Positions 13,439 to 25,643 of a DNA stretch of 64,000 nucleotides are shown here, in pieces (position 1 is the stretch's first letter; each line of letters starts with the position of its first letter). The notes beneath the pieces were generated by a model. It worked only from the letters and a program-made list of their open reading frames with translations, made no database searches and was not told the origin of the DNA. The stretch is taken from the NCBI GenBank assembly GCA_950295325.1, contig OX485804.1, positions 21,700,001-21,764,000 on the forward strand, read 5' to 3'. The stretch comes from Polytrichum commune. Its lineage: Eukaryota > Streptophyta > Polytrichopsida > Polytrichales > Polytrichaceae. A program made the translations under genes and the position numbers.

Positions 13439-14618
13439 TTTATGATTGTGTTGGGATGTTTATGGTGATTTCGTTCGTGGTGATGGAGGGGGTATTTTGT
13501 TTCTACTTTTGAATCTACAGTGTGGTAATTTTCGCCTTGAGATCCGTTTGTATGGTAAGTGCTACTGTAATCACCAGGGTTTTCAACCTCTGAGGCTTGA
13601 GCACTGGAACATCGTAAAGCGTTGTGTTCCTTCACCCTAGGGTAGAGAATAATATGGCCAAGGTTCGGGAATAAACATGTTGTGATTCTCAAAAAAACGA
13701 CAACCTGAGTATTAGTGGTGCAAGAAGGTCCCCGTGGAACATGGCATCTCTTCGGGTGAGGGAGCATGATCTTAGGAATGTTATGACATCTAAAACCGTT
13801 GAATTACTTAAAATCTTGGTGGGTCTTGTTGGTGATTGAAAGAGGATTCCAACGCATTCAAGCACGATGATTTTAGGACACCGTAAATCAAATAATCTTT
13901 TAAATTTTAAAGTGTCTAAAATGGACCCTTGGCTCTCATGTTCAAACCGTGTTCACTTTGAGACTTAGGCAAAAATCTACACATATGACTTTTGGGGAAG
14001 AGTCACGTTTGGTTTTAGTAACTACCATAGTTAGTATGGTACTTGTTGCCACTCTAGTAGATTAGGCGCAGTTTTCATGTGTCGTTAGGGCAAAATAAAA
14101 TAGACTTCGCTCACATTGGTGAAGCATTGGACGCGATCTCCCACCACTTTGTTGCTTGCGCAAGTTCTTGTTGAGTACAAGGCTCAACAAATGAGATGGT
14201 AGTTTTGATGATTGGAATGTGGTGGTCATCCCAATTAATCCATTGTGAATGTCGCACCAGAGAATTTATTAAACTTTGTACCTAGTAGACTCTACCTAGA
14301 TCTTTGGTAGGCTCCCTGATGGATTAATGATTGGTATCGTAAAGAGTACGTTACATGGGACTTGCCATGGGACATGTCATCAAGGGAGGACAAGTATAAT
14401 GGAAAATAATTCCAATTATTCACCATTTAATTAATTAAATGAAACTAAGCAATGATTATTTAGTTCAAAAAATAATTAGAGTTACTAACTAACCAACTTA
14501 CTAAGTAACCAAGACAATGATGCACTTAATGTTAAACTTAGCCCACGATATATACAAAGAAAATTATTATGATTATTTGAGTATCTGATCAAAATAGTTA
14601 CATACTAAATCGTCCTAT
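13439..14618. other. Intergenic, nothing recognised
   Basis: AT-rich DNA. No gene or clear element was seen. Confidence 0.4.
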
Positions 14619-14858
14619 CTAAGAACCACCCTCATCAAAATTCAAATCAAGTATGCCATGCAAACTAGAACCACTTCCTAGATCTTCGTCCTCTTTCTCC
14701 TCTTCCTCTTCATCCATAGTAATCACTAGAGGTGTTTGGGTTGAACATGAGAATTTTTTTCGCAATTTTATAACATGTTTTGCACCTCCAAATAAGCTTG
14801 TTCTTCTCTTAATTTGAGATATCCTTGTGATATCATACCATGATAGGAATTTATACAT
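14619..14858 (-). pseudogene. Possible C-terminal scrap of a transposase-like protein
   Basis: The 79-codon frame is basic at its start, then has a strongly acidic run (EEEEEKEDED) and ends LDLNFDEGGS. Acidic low-complexity tails are common at the C-termini of plant hAT-type transposases, but no hAT dimerisation motif is visible. It could equally be chance in AT-rich DNA. Confidence 0.15.
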
Positions 14859-15618
14859 TATTAATATGTTATATTTGATTTCATGTTAATAAATATTAAT
14901 CATGATTCAATATTAGACCAAAATATGCTTGCATCTCTTACATTTGGATGAAAAAGCAGAGACATGGGCACGAGGCACCTATCATAGCCGACATTCATGA
15001 TGGCCTCAATAAAATGTACTAATTTGTTTTTAAAAAATCATGTAAATCTCATTTTATGTTAGTCAATGAAGAAAATAGATATTTGAAATTTAGATGAAAA
15101 TTCACTTACAAAGTGAGCGTAATTGCAGCCACCAAGTCTCAGTAGAGTGAAGTTTTCCAAATAATTTATCTACGTAATGCACATCCCCTATGATATCAAA
15201 CACACAATCATGACAAATGATAGGCAAATGTCAATCGAATTCCTTGTTTGCATTTTCAGCAATTGTATGTATTATTTTTATATATTATAAGGGTATGATC
15301 ATTTATTTATTTGGACATAGATAATTGATTATCATTTATCAATTTCATCATAAATTATTCTATTATTTCCATTTTCAAATCATTTAATTATCTAAAATTT
15401 ACACCTATGATTATCTAATTATAAAATTTACTATATAAGTATGAAATTAATCGACTAATTATGGAAGGCATCAATCAACTATATTAGTAGATCAATATAT
15501 AAATCAATAAATATGAATTTAATTAGTTCATATGAAACTAACTAATTAATCACGAAACTAACTTAATTGATTTGAAACTACTTATTTACCATGAAAATAA
15601 TTAAAATCCAATGTACTA
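14859..15618. other. Very AT-rich intergenic DNA
   Basis: Long runs of TTAATTAAT-type sequence with repeated TAATTA, GAAACTAA and ATTTATT words. No gene was seen. Confidence 0.5.
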
Positions 15619-15790
15619 CACTGGTAGTAAACTACGCCTAAAAGAATCGCAAGTGAAATTGGTCGAGGAAGAGGCTTATAGCCTCTTCCCGAAATGCCGC
15701 CCTCTAGGGCGTCCACATCATCTCAAATTTTTTTAGGGTTATGGTTCTTTTGACCAGTGCAATTCTTTTGGGCATAGTTTACTACTAGTG
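15619..15790. mobile_element. MITE-like element with about 30-bp inverted ends (CACTRG type)
   Basis: The left end reads CACTGGTAGTAAACTACGCC and the right end, reverse complemented, CACTAGTAGTAAACTATGCC. Similarity continues through AAAAGAATCGC / AAAAGAATTGC. The 172-bp unit has no frame. Flanking 3-base sequences are CTA on the left and TTA on the right, so a 3-bp target duplication is at best imperfect. CACTA-type ends are the closest known class. Confidence 0.7.
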
Positions 15791-16859
15791 TTATTTCAAT
15801 AAATAATGGCATCATGTATGACTTTAGCCTAAATGCAGGCAACGAGTGGAGTGGTGTCTTGGATCTACATTTGCATCCATGACGGAGACAACTTTTTATT
15901 TGCGGGATGCAAATGCGGATCTATGAACATGAGTGGGCGGCTTCCTTTCATCTGCATTTGCGTTGCGGATGTCAAAGTGCAAATGCACATGCACATGCAA
16001 GGAGAGTGAACTTGCTCTTAATGAATAGTGCCAAGTACCGGTACTTTAGTGAACAGTTTCAAGTGCTAAGACTTTCATGCCAAGTGTCGGTACTTTAAGC
16101 GAATAGTGACAAGTGGCGAGATGAACAATGCTTCCTAGATCTTTTGGTGGCACTGATTCATGATGTAAAAAAATTTAGTATCATCTTCACTAATTCCAAC
16201 CCTCGTTATTAGCCCACACTCACTAATTAGTATATTTAGTGTAGTTACATGTGACCCGTATTGGTATCAAATTTGGACATAACACAAGGGATCCTTTAAA
16301 ACAAAGGCCTAATGCGTTCTAACGAACCGGCCTTCACACCATCGACATTATCTAGTGCCGAGCCTAGTTGACAAATGATGTGGCATGGTCTAAAAGTGGA
16401 GGTTTTAAGCCTCCAGCACCGACCCTCCCATCGGTACCTAAACATGAAGCAAGAATACATGACCTTTAAAAGTGTTGCCTCCCGCCCTCGTGATTGGTTG
16501 CTTTTAGTCTTAGCTACGAGGGCACGAGAAGCTTCATTAACAAAAACCGATGATAATAAGATAGGTGAGTAGTAAGGCATTTGGAGATGGGACAAAAACT
16601 ACCCAACATTCATTGCTTAGTAGATAAAACAATGAATGTGTGTGAAAGCTACTGAACTAAAACCTACTTGAAAATCTTTGGAGCAAGTTCGTGTAGGTGC
16701 ATTGGGATAGCCGGATGTCTCTCCTATAACCGAGGGAGCTTTACCCAGTTTTAAGGAAATACTTTGGTTATGTGGTAAAGTCAGGTGGGAAGGGGCATAA
16801 GCGAAGTTGGACCAAGAGTCGGGCTCCCTCATTGGAGGCGACCATCACTCTTTGCCCTA
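15791..16859. other. Intergenic, nothing recognised
   Basis: A 99-codon frame on the minus strand at 16296-16595 has no family features. No gene was seen. Confidence 0.35.
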
Positions 16860-17690
16860 TGCCACTTTGGATAATGGCCTGTGCCTTTCACATGTGAAAT
16901 CATATGTGGCAAACATTTGACACTTAGGTGGCACATAAAGGGAGGGAACTTTTCAAGGAAATTAATTAAGCTACCAAGACCCAAATTTGCGGGGTCTCAT
17001 AGTATAGGCGCAACTTTTTACGCTTGTGTGATGGGACCCATGGGATTGATTCTCGGAATCAACATATTCTTGGCCCATGGCCTTTATCAAAAGTGCACGT
17101 TCGTTATCATATTTAAACACACCTTGCATAGCATTTATGGCCTCAATTGATTGAACGACATGGGGTTTACATATGAAGATCCCTCGAATTTCTGGCTTTG
17201 AAAATGTCTATATCGAGTTCAAGCGATCGAATGTAGCAAAACCTCAATTTGTGTCTACTTAAGCTCATTATGTGGCTAGAGTTCCGTGACGTAGTTGTGT
17301 ATTGTGGCTTCAAAGGTTTGGGGCTCACTTCCCAATCACAACATTCTTATTTTGGATTATACTTGTAGCTCTTGTTTGTTCAAGTTGATTGGGAATCACG
17401 CCATTCCAAGCCCCAAGCAAAGCGTCTTAGGTATACTTTAGTTGAAGGCCATGGGACAAAGATGGTGTTGATTCCAAGAATCAATCACGTGGACCTGACC
17501 ACACTAATTCAAAAGTTGGGCCGGACCCAAGAAAGTTCACTACAAGGCTTTGATGAGTAATGTTGTTAGTAATGCCCGAGTCTTATTAGAAAGCCCCTCC
17601 CGTTATGTGCCACTTCATTGCCACATGGATCTCACGTGTAAAGGGCACAGGCCTTTCCATAGTGACCGGAAATAACCATAATTTTCCAAG
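16860..17690. repeat. Long inverted-repeat element with arms of roughly 250-300 bp
   Basis: The left arm carries GGCCTGTGCCTTTCACATGTG, ATATGTGGCAAAC, GGTGGCACATAA and later GATTGATTCTCGGAATCAAC and GGCCCATGGCCTT. The right arm, read in reverse, carries the same motifs in the same order with mismatches (GATTGATTCTTGGAATCAAC, CCCATGGCCTT). No protein-coding capacity is evident. It is probably a non-autonomous DNA transposon with long inverted ends. Confidence 0.6.
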
Positions 17691-17890
17691 CCAAGCACTT
17701 CCACAATTAGGTGACATCTTTGACGGCATGAAAAAGTTTCCAATCTCCAATTGAATTGCGTCCAAACCAAAGCACTCCCGGACGCTACTAGCCGGAGGTG
17801 CTAGTTTGTCTGCTTGTCATGTCAACACATTTTATGCTACATAGCATCCCCATCCAAAACCTCAACCATCAAAAGTGCGTATGATGAATT

Positions 17891-18022
17891 GGTTACCAAC
17901 CCTTTGCGTATCATCTCATCTCATGTGATAGATGGTTGCACCCAATAACCAATGGTTACCGACCCTTTGCATATCATATCATCTCATCTCATGTGATAGA
18001 TGGTTACATCCAATAACCAATG
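17891..18022 (+). repeat. Tandem duplication of a 63-68 bp unit
   Basis: The unit GGTTACC...AACCCTTTGC...TCATCTCATCTCATGTGATA...CCAATAACCAAT is present twice, starting at 17891 and 17954. The second copy has an extra ATCAT. Confidence 0.85.
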
Positions 18023-19040
18023 AAACTTATAACGACTTCTGTTCTTTGGTCACATAGGAAGACCTTTAGTCGCACGTGGGAATTGCCCCTTTGTTAAGTT
18101 GTGCCAAGAGCTCGGAAACTTTAATAATGGCCAGGTTCTCGGCCAAACTTCCCCATGGGACTTCGGACTAACTTAGTGTATGAAGGGCTCAACTGCTTTC
18201 AAAATATCAGTACTTGTGAATCAAAATACTAAGACACGCATCTAAATGATTATTTTGAACCTCAAGGCAGGTTATTGAAAAAGGTCCATCCATAATTTTC
18301 AATTCAAAACCTCACATGATGCGCAAGTGCTTAACCTTTCAAGGACCTGGATTCTCATACGGGGGCCACACTGGGGGGGGGGTCCAACCAACCTGCTCGG
18401 TGCAGGGCCTGCCTAGAGCTAGTGCCGCCCATTAAGGGCAGATGGGACAAACACCGATTGGCTAGATCCAACACCGACTAGCTAGGTGTAGAGCGGGAGC
18501 CGACTAGACCCCCCGGTGTGGTTGGTATATCAATCTACGACCATATACACAATTTATATGGGCTTCATAAAGTCCATAAACCATATTTTATATATCTGTG
18601 TGCTTGAAACCTTATTATATACATCGTCTTATGTCAAGGAGAGAATAAAATTATACTCATGCTAGAGATTGATGATCAGAATACAATGTATCAATGTATG
18701 TACATCCAAGGGCATCCAAGCTATTAGTTGAACTTAAGTATTCAATAACATCAAAGTGTTTAACACATTCAAATTGCGCATTTGATGAACACATAACATG
18801 ATTTAAAGGCTTTCAACCATTCCATTCCAATAATATTTAGTGATAGTGCTTCAATTGAATAATTCATAGTTTACCACGTTGAACATGCTTAGAAAAACTT
18901 TCATATGGTATAATTCTAGCACCTTATATGACATATTCCCATCCCCACTCGACCTAGTCATTCAACTGAATAATGTGATGTAGATTTATTTTAGATAGCG
19001 TCATTTTTGACAAGATTAATTGAAAAAGAAAATATGTAGC
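18023..19040. other. Intergenic, nothing recognised
   Basis: A G-run at about 18371-18380. No gene was seen. Confidence 0.4.
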
Positions 19041-19409
19041 TCAAAAAATAGTCAGTAGGATAGCATAGAGTTCCGCTCGTAAAATGTTTTGGTACCATGG
19101 TAATTTGGATGCAATTGTTGTGTTTGTTGGGGCATTGTAAATGCTAGAACCAACTATATCATTGTTGCCATTCACCATTTGGCAAGGTGAAGGAACCATA
19201 TGTATGATATGAGTCTTGTGGAGGGGGGGGGGTCTAAGGGGGTAGAGATTGGTGATGGATGAAGGAAGTGGAGGACGGCATATGAGTGGGAGGGTTGGTG
19301 GTGGGGGTTCATTTGTCCAAGAGTGGTTATATTGTGATTGGGAGTGGGCATGGTGGTGTTTGGAAAGTGATGTGTTAGTATTGCATAGTGAGAAGAGTGT
19401 AGAGGGCAA
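19041..19409 (-). pseudogene. LINE-type RNase H-like remnant
   Basis: The minus-strand frame contains GNNDIVGSSIYNAP and then LPWYQNILRAELYAILLTI. The words QNILRAELYAIL match the conserved first-helix region of RNase H domains in non-LTR retrotransposons, where the Glu is catalytic. The usual preceding TDGS motif is not intact, and the frame stops right after this region. Upstream sequence on the same strand to about 20.7 kb has the same strong A/C bias and is probably the rest of a decayed element. Confidence 0.4.
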
Positions 19410-20393
19410 CGATTGGAGGAAGGTATAAATGGTATTGGAGAGGAAGTGATGTAGTATACTAATTAATATGATTTAAATTTGTTCTTTTGTGATAAAATAA
19501 GTTGGGAAACCAATGGGGGTAGAATACTGGAGTGAGATGGGGAGGGGATAGTAAGATATGATGAAAGTTGAGATGTTGGAGGAATTGCGGGGTGATTTTG
19601 AGACCAGTTGGTGTGGTTGATAGTAAGTAGGGTGGCATTATCTGGGTTTGTTTAAGAGGTTGTTCATGCCTAGAGGAGTGTTTTTGATGATAAAATGATG
19701 TATGGGATATGTGCGTATCCATGACCTTCCCATTGGTAGGTAAATATAGGACCATATGAGCCAAACATGGCATCTTTGATGTGAGGAGAGTAGTAGGTAG
19801 TGAATTGTAAGGGGCCTATAAGTAGGGAGGAGAAATGTGATAGTGTGAAAGTTGGATAAGGGGTAGTGTGATATCATTGGGAATGGAATTATGATTATTG
19901 TTTGATGCTATGGTTGATGGGGGGTTGCAAGGAAGAATTTTGATGTAGTGTTGGACTAGGAGCACGAGCTCTATGACAAAGTCTTTTGGTTGTGGGTTAG
20001 GGGTTAGGGGTTAGAGATGGGGGTGCAGGGGAGATGGGGGAATGGAGTTGAAGCATTCTCAAAGCCAAAAGCATCAGGGTGATGAAAAGGACACTAGGTG
20101 AGTTTGTGGTGGTCATGTATTTGGGCAAAAGGAGGGTGTGTTTGAATAGTTGGTTTGTTGTTAAGAATATCTTTGTTGGGGTTGCATTCTTGAATGTTAA
20201 GTGTAAGGTTGGTGAGCTTAAGGGAGTGTCACATGTCTTGGCAATCTTTCGTTTGTGGTTGGGAGTATGAAAGATTTGATTTGTTGGTCATTAAGGCTGA
20301 TTGTGTGTAAGTATGGAGTTGTGCTAGGAGGAGATTATGGTTCTATGATATGTTGTATGTGTGGTATAGGTTTTTTGTGGGTGCCCATGATTA

Positions 20394-20427
<34 letters not shown>

Positions 20428-20740
20428 TTGGGGGGGGGACATTGGTAGAGATATTTATAAGTGTTTTTGGTTGCACCCACTTGTCTTTACATGAGATTAA
20501 TTTATAAGAGTTTTTGGATAGGAGTGGCATGTGAAGAGGTAGGGGGGGGGGGTAAAGTATAGTTGTGGTAGGGGGGAGGTTTTGGAAGTTGGGAAGGAAG
20601 ACGATGTTGGCTTGTAGAAGATTGTGTTTACCAATTTTGGATATAGTGGAGTATTTACATTGGAAGTCAAAATATGAGAGGATTTTATATTCACTGAGAG
20701 GGTAGTGTTATTGAAGGATAAGGTGCCATCTCTAAAAAGA
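19410..20740 (-). mobile_element. Probable decayed retroelement body, A/C-rich on the minus strand
   Basis: The plus strand is very poor in C and rich in G/T through this stretch. Minus-strand frames are rich in His, Pro, Thr, Asn and Ser, like the frame at 19041-19409. A (TTA)n run lies at 20394-20427 and G-runs lie near 20431 and 20541. No reverse transcriptase motif could be read, so the assignment rests on composition and the adjacent RNase H-like remnant. Confidence 0.3.
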
Positions 20741-20879
20741 CCGGAAGAACCTCACAATGATGACACGTTGATATTCATTGGGTGCTCTCGAGCTTGCACG
20801 CATGTATCTTGAGGCAATGCATTCAACATGACCTCAATCTTGGGGGAACTTAATTAACAAGCCTAATACCAAGCCATTC

Positions 20880-21550
20880 CACAAAAGGTATGCATTATTA
20901 AACCTGCTTCAACACCGTGGCCCTTACCACACTTGCAATGTGGTTTCCCCACTCACCATTCACTCCACCCAACACTCCCCAATCTGCTCAAGCGACAACA
21001 ACAATACAAGCCCACATTCATGAAAAACTTCAATGTATCCTTATATTGCTCCACCAATCATGGTTGCATATGTTCAACATGTTGCTTTGCTTCCCACTAA
21101 CATCACGCCTCAACATCCACTTAAGTTCCTCCAACCCTATCAACATATATCTCAGGCTCCGAACATCTACACTCATCTGTCACTACCACTCAAACCCATA
21201 GCTCCACCTCTAGGGGACCCGACGCATGGCACATATAAAACCATAGCTACCACCTTCAAGAGAATGGTCTCTCCATCCTCTTAAGGAGACAAACGAGTAT
21301 GAAATATGAATTCGCAGATGAAGGTGTCTTCCCAACAACACCACTCACAACAACCGCATTCTAGGATCTCCCCCAACTACTCCACCGCACCGGAGGATCG
21401 ATCTACAACTCAAAACCAAGCACCTACCACACACACCAATCTTCCAAGCACTACATATTATCTACCACAATTGTTTCACCAGCCACATTCCAATGACACT
21501 TCAACCCTAAAAATCCAACATCACATTCCACACCTCCACCCAACCTAAGT
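20880..21550 (+). other. A/C-rich open region in the opposite orientation
   Basis: The plus strand is here rich in A and C and poor in G, and plus-strand frames are open and rich in His, Pro, Ser, Thr and Gln. This is the mirror image of 19.0-20.7 kb. It may be the 5' or ORF1 part of the same kind of retroelement inserted in opposite orientation. No zinc knuckle or other motif was found. Confidence 0.25.
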
Positions 21551-22037
21551 AACCATTTTTGATTCGGATACCAAATTATGCAAGAACACTACACGAGCAT
21601 GGGAGAACTCCATGCACCAAAGAGTCCCGCTCAACTTTTGAACTCCTTGCCCTTATGGAGCAAACAAGAGCATGTTCGTGTCCCAGATGGTTTAGTGGCT
21701 AACTGACTGCTAATTTCAGATGAAATGTTTGAGTTTGAAAAAGAATTGGTTGATTTCCAAGACTTCGGGATGATTTTTTTGGAATCTTTGGAATACACCT
21801 CGAATTCATAAAGAAAACCCGAACAATCACAACACGTAACTAGGAAACATTTGGAACCCGAAAGATTCCGGTTGAGGCCCCTGACCATGGCAATGTAAGA
21901 GCTCTCATTGGTTGAAAAGGCGGAGACCGTCCAAGTTCACTTCACACTAGGAGGTGAAGGTCTAGAGGCCCAAAGAAAAGTTCGTGGGTGAAAGATCTAC
22001 ATGGAGTCCTACATGGCAGGTTGTGGATAAGGGTGCG
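21551..22037. other. Intergenic, nothing recognised
   Basis: A tRNA-A-box-like word (TGGTTTAGTGG) occurs at about 21689-21699 without a matching B box. No gene was seen. Confidence 0.35.
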
Positions 22038-22104
22038 TGGTCTACCGGAATTTGCGTCAGACCCACCTCCAAGAGGTGGGCTCAACGCAAATTCCGGTAG
22101 ACCA
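22038..22104. repeat. Near-perfect 67-nt hairpin
   Basis: The arms TGGTCTACCGGAATTTGCGT (22038-22057) and its exact reverse complement (22085-22104) enclose a second perfect 8-bp stem, CCCACCTC / GAGGTGGG, with a CAA loop. Only a 4-by-4 internal loop (CAGA / CTCA) interrupts the two stems. A T-rich run follows (ATTATTTTTG). It could be a compact foldback repeat, a small-RNA precursor or a cruciform. Confidence 0.9.
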
Positions 22105-24435
22105 TTATTTTTGTAATATTTTTTTTTTCAGCATGACATATCTCAGGACAGACTGCAGGGTAGATTCCAGGATAGACAAACACCACCAAATAATTCTCTT
22201 AAATTGATAAAGTGTGAGACATATTATATTAAACCAAATCTTCCCCTCTTTTCCCACCAACAAAATATGCAATGGTCCCGCAACATGGTTCATTCTCACT
22301 TCACGCTATGCTTGAGGGTCCAAGACTACATAAAATGGCTTTCCCAACACCCATGGTATGGCCTTTGGACGAGAGTCAAGGGTGCTCCCCATTACAAGGT
22401 CACGGCTCTTGGCTCATGTGTGAAGTGGCCCTTAGACCGATTACGCCCAAGATCTCCCCGCCCACTTCACAATGGCCGCCTACGTGGTCGGTAAATTTGG
22501 TAAAGGTGGGTATGGTTTGCAAGGTATGCATGCGGAGAGTGGGGAGTAGTAATTTGAGGGCAAGTAGTTGGGGTTGATTTCCTTGGAACATTCCCGTTGT
22601 CTTGGAGGAAGGGGAGCGGGCAAATTCTATTTTGAAGCACTTTGTTGGCAACTTCCGATTGGTCATAGGGATCCTCCACCTGCATAAGAAGTAAGGGAGT
22701 ACGGCCAATGGGTGGAAAGCACTTTCGTTGAACTTTGTGAGGCTTTTGGGCACTCACAAGGGGGGAAGCACATTCCAAAGATGACAAACATGGGCATGGC
22801 ATAATTTCTTCGATTGTGGAGTGGGACTCGAGCCTCACTTTGGGTTCACTTTGGGCCTCAATTTTAGCTAGGGTTGCTGCACTTTAGAGCCGAAGTTTGG
22901 CGCCAAGAGTTACGCTCCTCCAAGAATTGAGGATAGTGAGATTTGGCTCATCTTCACTTTTAGATAATGATCCAACTTGGCCCTATAAATAGGAAATCCT
23001 AGGTGGCAAACATGTGGTGCATAAGTGGCATAAAACGGAGGAAACGACCTTTTGGTCTGGGGCCAAACCAAAAAAAAACTACCAAAACTACCAAAAACCT
23101 CACCCTAGGTCCAACTGGCCTGAACTTTCAAATTGTGTGGATATGCCCACATGCTAGCAGATAATGATTGACTAAAACTTGGTGTTGCATCTCATATGTG
23201 GCCTTCGTCTAAAGTGTCCCTTGAAATGTAAGTTGTCCCCTTCCTATCCGATATAGACATACACACCCATGCTTGTGGATCACATAGGCAAAACGTTTAT
23301 AAGTCAGCCTCATGGGCTATTATATTGGGAGCATTGCAAGTGTGTTTTGTGTACAAGTTCATCTCATCGAGCCCACCACCTAACAAAAGAGGTTGCACCC
23401 TTGGGTGTGAAGAAGTTTCTTTCTCATGCATTCTAGGCCCAGGGGGATGCACTCCATTGTCAAGTTGAACACCACGTGCGATTAAAAAAAAACTATTTTT
23501 TACATAAAGCATCACCAAAATGGGTCAAAATTTTATCATTTTTCAATGAGTAGATATACATGGTTTCTATTACATAGTACAAATTGGTAACAAATTTTGA
23601 TGATTTGTTGTTTTTATAAAACATACTGTTTTTAGCTAGAATGACGCAAAATTGAACCAAAAACTTGACTACAAAAATGAAGATGACTAAAAATTTCAAA
23701 AAATATAAAATATAAAAATGATCAATGGTTATGTATATGTAGAGAAAATATCATGGTTTTAAAAATCATCTATGGCATATAATATAGGGTAGCAAACTTT
23801 TTATCGCACGTGGTTATGAAACGTAAGGGGGTGTGATTGCCCTAAGACTCTAGGTCCTCCAAAACTCCAATGATGTACATTATAACCACCTTACATTGTC
23901 AAGCACTATCTTAGGTGCCCATATGTATGTAAGTACATATGTGCCAATGTTGGCTTGATACATAGGCGAATGAATGATATCCATAGTCAACATTAATAAT
24001 GGTATCAAAGAATCTACCCGTGAATTTCAAACATTGTAATTCCAGCCAAATATTGATATTTGGTGGGTTTCTCAAAGTGAGAGACTCTTTGTATCTTGGC
24101 TTATCATTTGGATTATTATTATTTCAAACCATCTTGATACTAGGACAATTTCACCCATATATGAAAATTCTTGCATGCTATATAGACCCAAATGATATAT
24201 ATATATATATGGAGAGAGAGAGAGAGAGACCTTACTAGTATCAAAAAAATAAAAATGGGAGGCCATCAAATTTGGTCAGCCATCCCATTCAACATTTGAA
24301 GCCTTAGCCAAAGGCCTTTTCTTTTTTCTTTTTTTCTTTTTTTTCTTTGGGGGGGGGGGAGGGGATTATTTCATTTTACAATTAAATACCCCCTATTTAG
24401 GATTGTTTTCATTTTTTTCATTGAGTTGCTAACTT
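22105..24435. other. Intergenic, mostly unassigned
   Basis: The stretch 22260-22860 is open in several frames on both strands and somewhat GC-richer. It may be part of an old retroelement, but no reverse transcriptase, integrase or gag motif could be read. The rest is AT-rich, with a TA run then a GA run at 24198-24229 and a T/G-rich tract at 24318-24364. Confidence 0.3.
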
Positions 24436-24663
24436 ACTACACTAAATATGGTATTTGGTGTAACTTACTATTTGGAGTTACACATTCCTATATCTTGTTA
24501 CTATTAATATGATTTTTTACCAAGTAAAGATGTTAATGTTCTATAATGTCTAACCAACCAATTTGACTTGTGTTGGTAAAAATGAGATATACAATAAATA
24601 AAAATTTAAAGCATTGCGTAATTCCAAATAGTAAGTGACACTAAATATAGCATTTAGTGTTGT
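24436..24663. mobile_element. MITE-like element with about 45-bp inverted ends, family C copy 1
   Basis: The left end reads ACTACACTAAATATGGTATT, then CTTACTATTTGGAGTTAC. The right end, reverse complemented, reads ACAACACTAAATGCTATATT, then CTTACTATTTGGAATTAC. The 228-bp interior is AT-rich and non-coding. The inner end motif CATTTGGAGTTAC is shared with the element at 41230-41433 in an intron of the malic enzyme gene. Confidence 0.75.
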
Positions 24664-24817
24664 CCCTTGCAATGATCTCTAAAGGGAGAGAATTGACAAG
24701 GGATTTACTAGCACCATTTTGGTTGGTTGGCTTCAGACCATACGACGCACCACAATTATGGATTATAAATTGAAATTATGTGAATAAATAATGACTTGAT
24801 GACTAAGGTTAGTTCTA

Positions 24818-24970
24818 CATAACACTATTTAGATTCATAACATTATTATGTGGAACTGATAGTATTTTGTGGAATATTCCCGCATTCATATTGAATGTGA
24901 GGAATATTCTGCAAAATACTGCAAGTCCCACAAAACAATATTATGGATCTGAATAATATCATGCTAGTGT
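24818..24970. repeat. Foldback element with about 70-bp arms
   Basis: The left arm has the segments AACACTATTTAGATTCATAA, ATGTGGAACTGATAGTATTT and TGTGGAATATTCCC. The right arm in reverse complement has the same segments in order with scattered mismatches. The loop is only about 5 bases. A lone half copy is at 5976-6047. Confidence 0.75.
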
Positions 24971-25643
24971 AAAGACATTAAGGTCATTCCCATATTTTTT
25001 TACCAATGGAAGAATTATCTTTTGTGGCCTCGCAAAAGATTGGCCTTAACTCCAAGTCTACCATAGATGGCTCGCTATACCAAAAGAATTTATTGACATT
25101 TCCCTCAATTTCCACGTGTCATTCTTACACTGGCTGAAAGCACTTGAATCTCACTTGGAAACTACGTTGGGCCATCACTAGACTTAAACATTATTTTAAA
25201 ATGCCATCTACAATATATTGCTGTGATCTTGAAATTTTAATTGATATTGGTGCAACAAATATATTTGCATCTTTTGTGGAGGTTCATCATTTTTACTCTC
25301 ATGTTTCCATGGCATACCATCTCAAAATGTAAGCGGCCTACATTTAATGTTGAGTCCATATATGTTGATATATACCATTCGTGGTTCAATTTCTATGCAA
25401 TTCTAACTTAAAGAAACGAGAATCAAACATGGGCCTTATGACCGACATGAAGTTAAACCCGTTGACCTTAACATGTTCGAAGAGTTCCTTTGATACATGA
25501 TAAGGTTAAATTCTAGTTCAACATTCAACTGATACAATTCATTCAACATTGATCCAAGTCGAAGTTTAAGCTTTTGGTTCTTATATTTATAAAACTTGAA
25601 AGCAAAAGATTGAAGCCACAACTTTATGGGAACATAGCCACTA

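Noticed and set aside
19991-20014. GGGGTTA repeated about three times, considered as interstitial telomere repeat
   Set aside because: The plant telomere unit is TTTAGGG. This unit differs, is very short, and lies in a generally G/T-rich tract.
21680-21740. tRNA gene or tRNA-derived SINE head
   Set aside because: An A-box-like TGGTTTAGTGG is present, but no B box (GGTTCGANTCC) or cloverleaf could be found downstream.
22038-22110. Hairpin followed by a T-rich run read as a Rho-independent terminator
   Set aside because: The window is plant nuclear DNA with spliced genes, so a bacterial terminator has no context. It is kept only as an unusual hairpin.
22260-22860. Dense open frames as a retrotransposon polyprotein
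   Set aside because: No gag zinc knuckle, protease, RT or integrase motif could be read in any frame, so only a vague repeat remark is kept.
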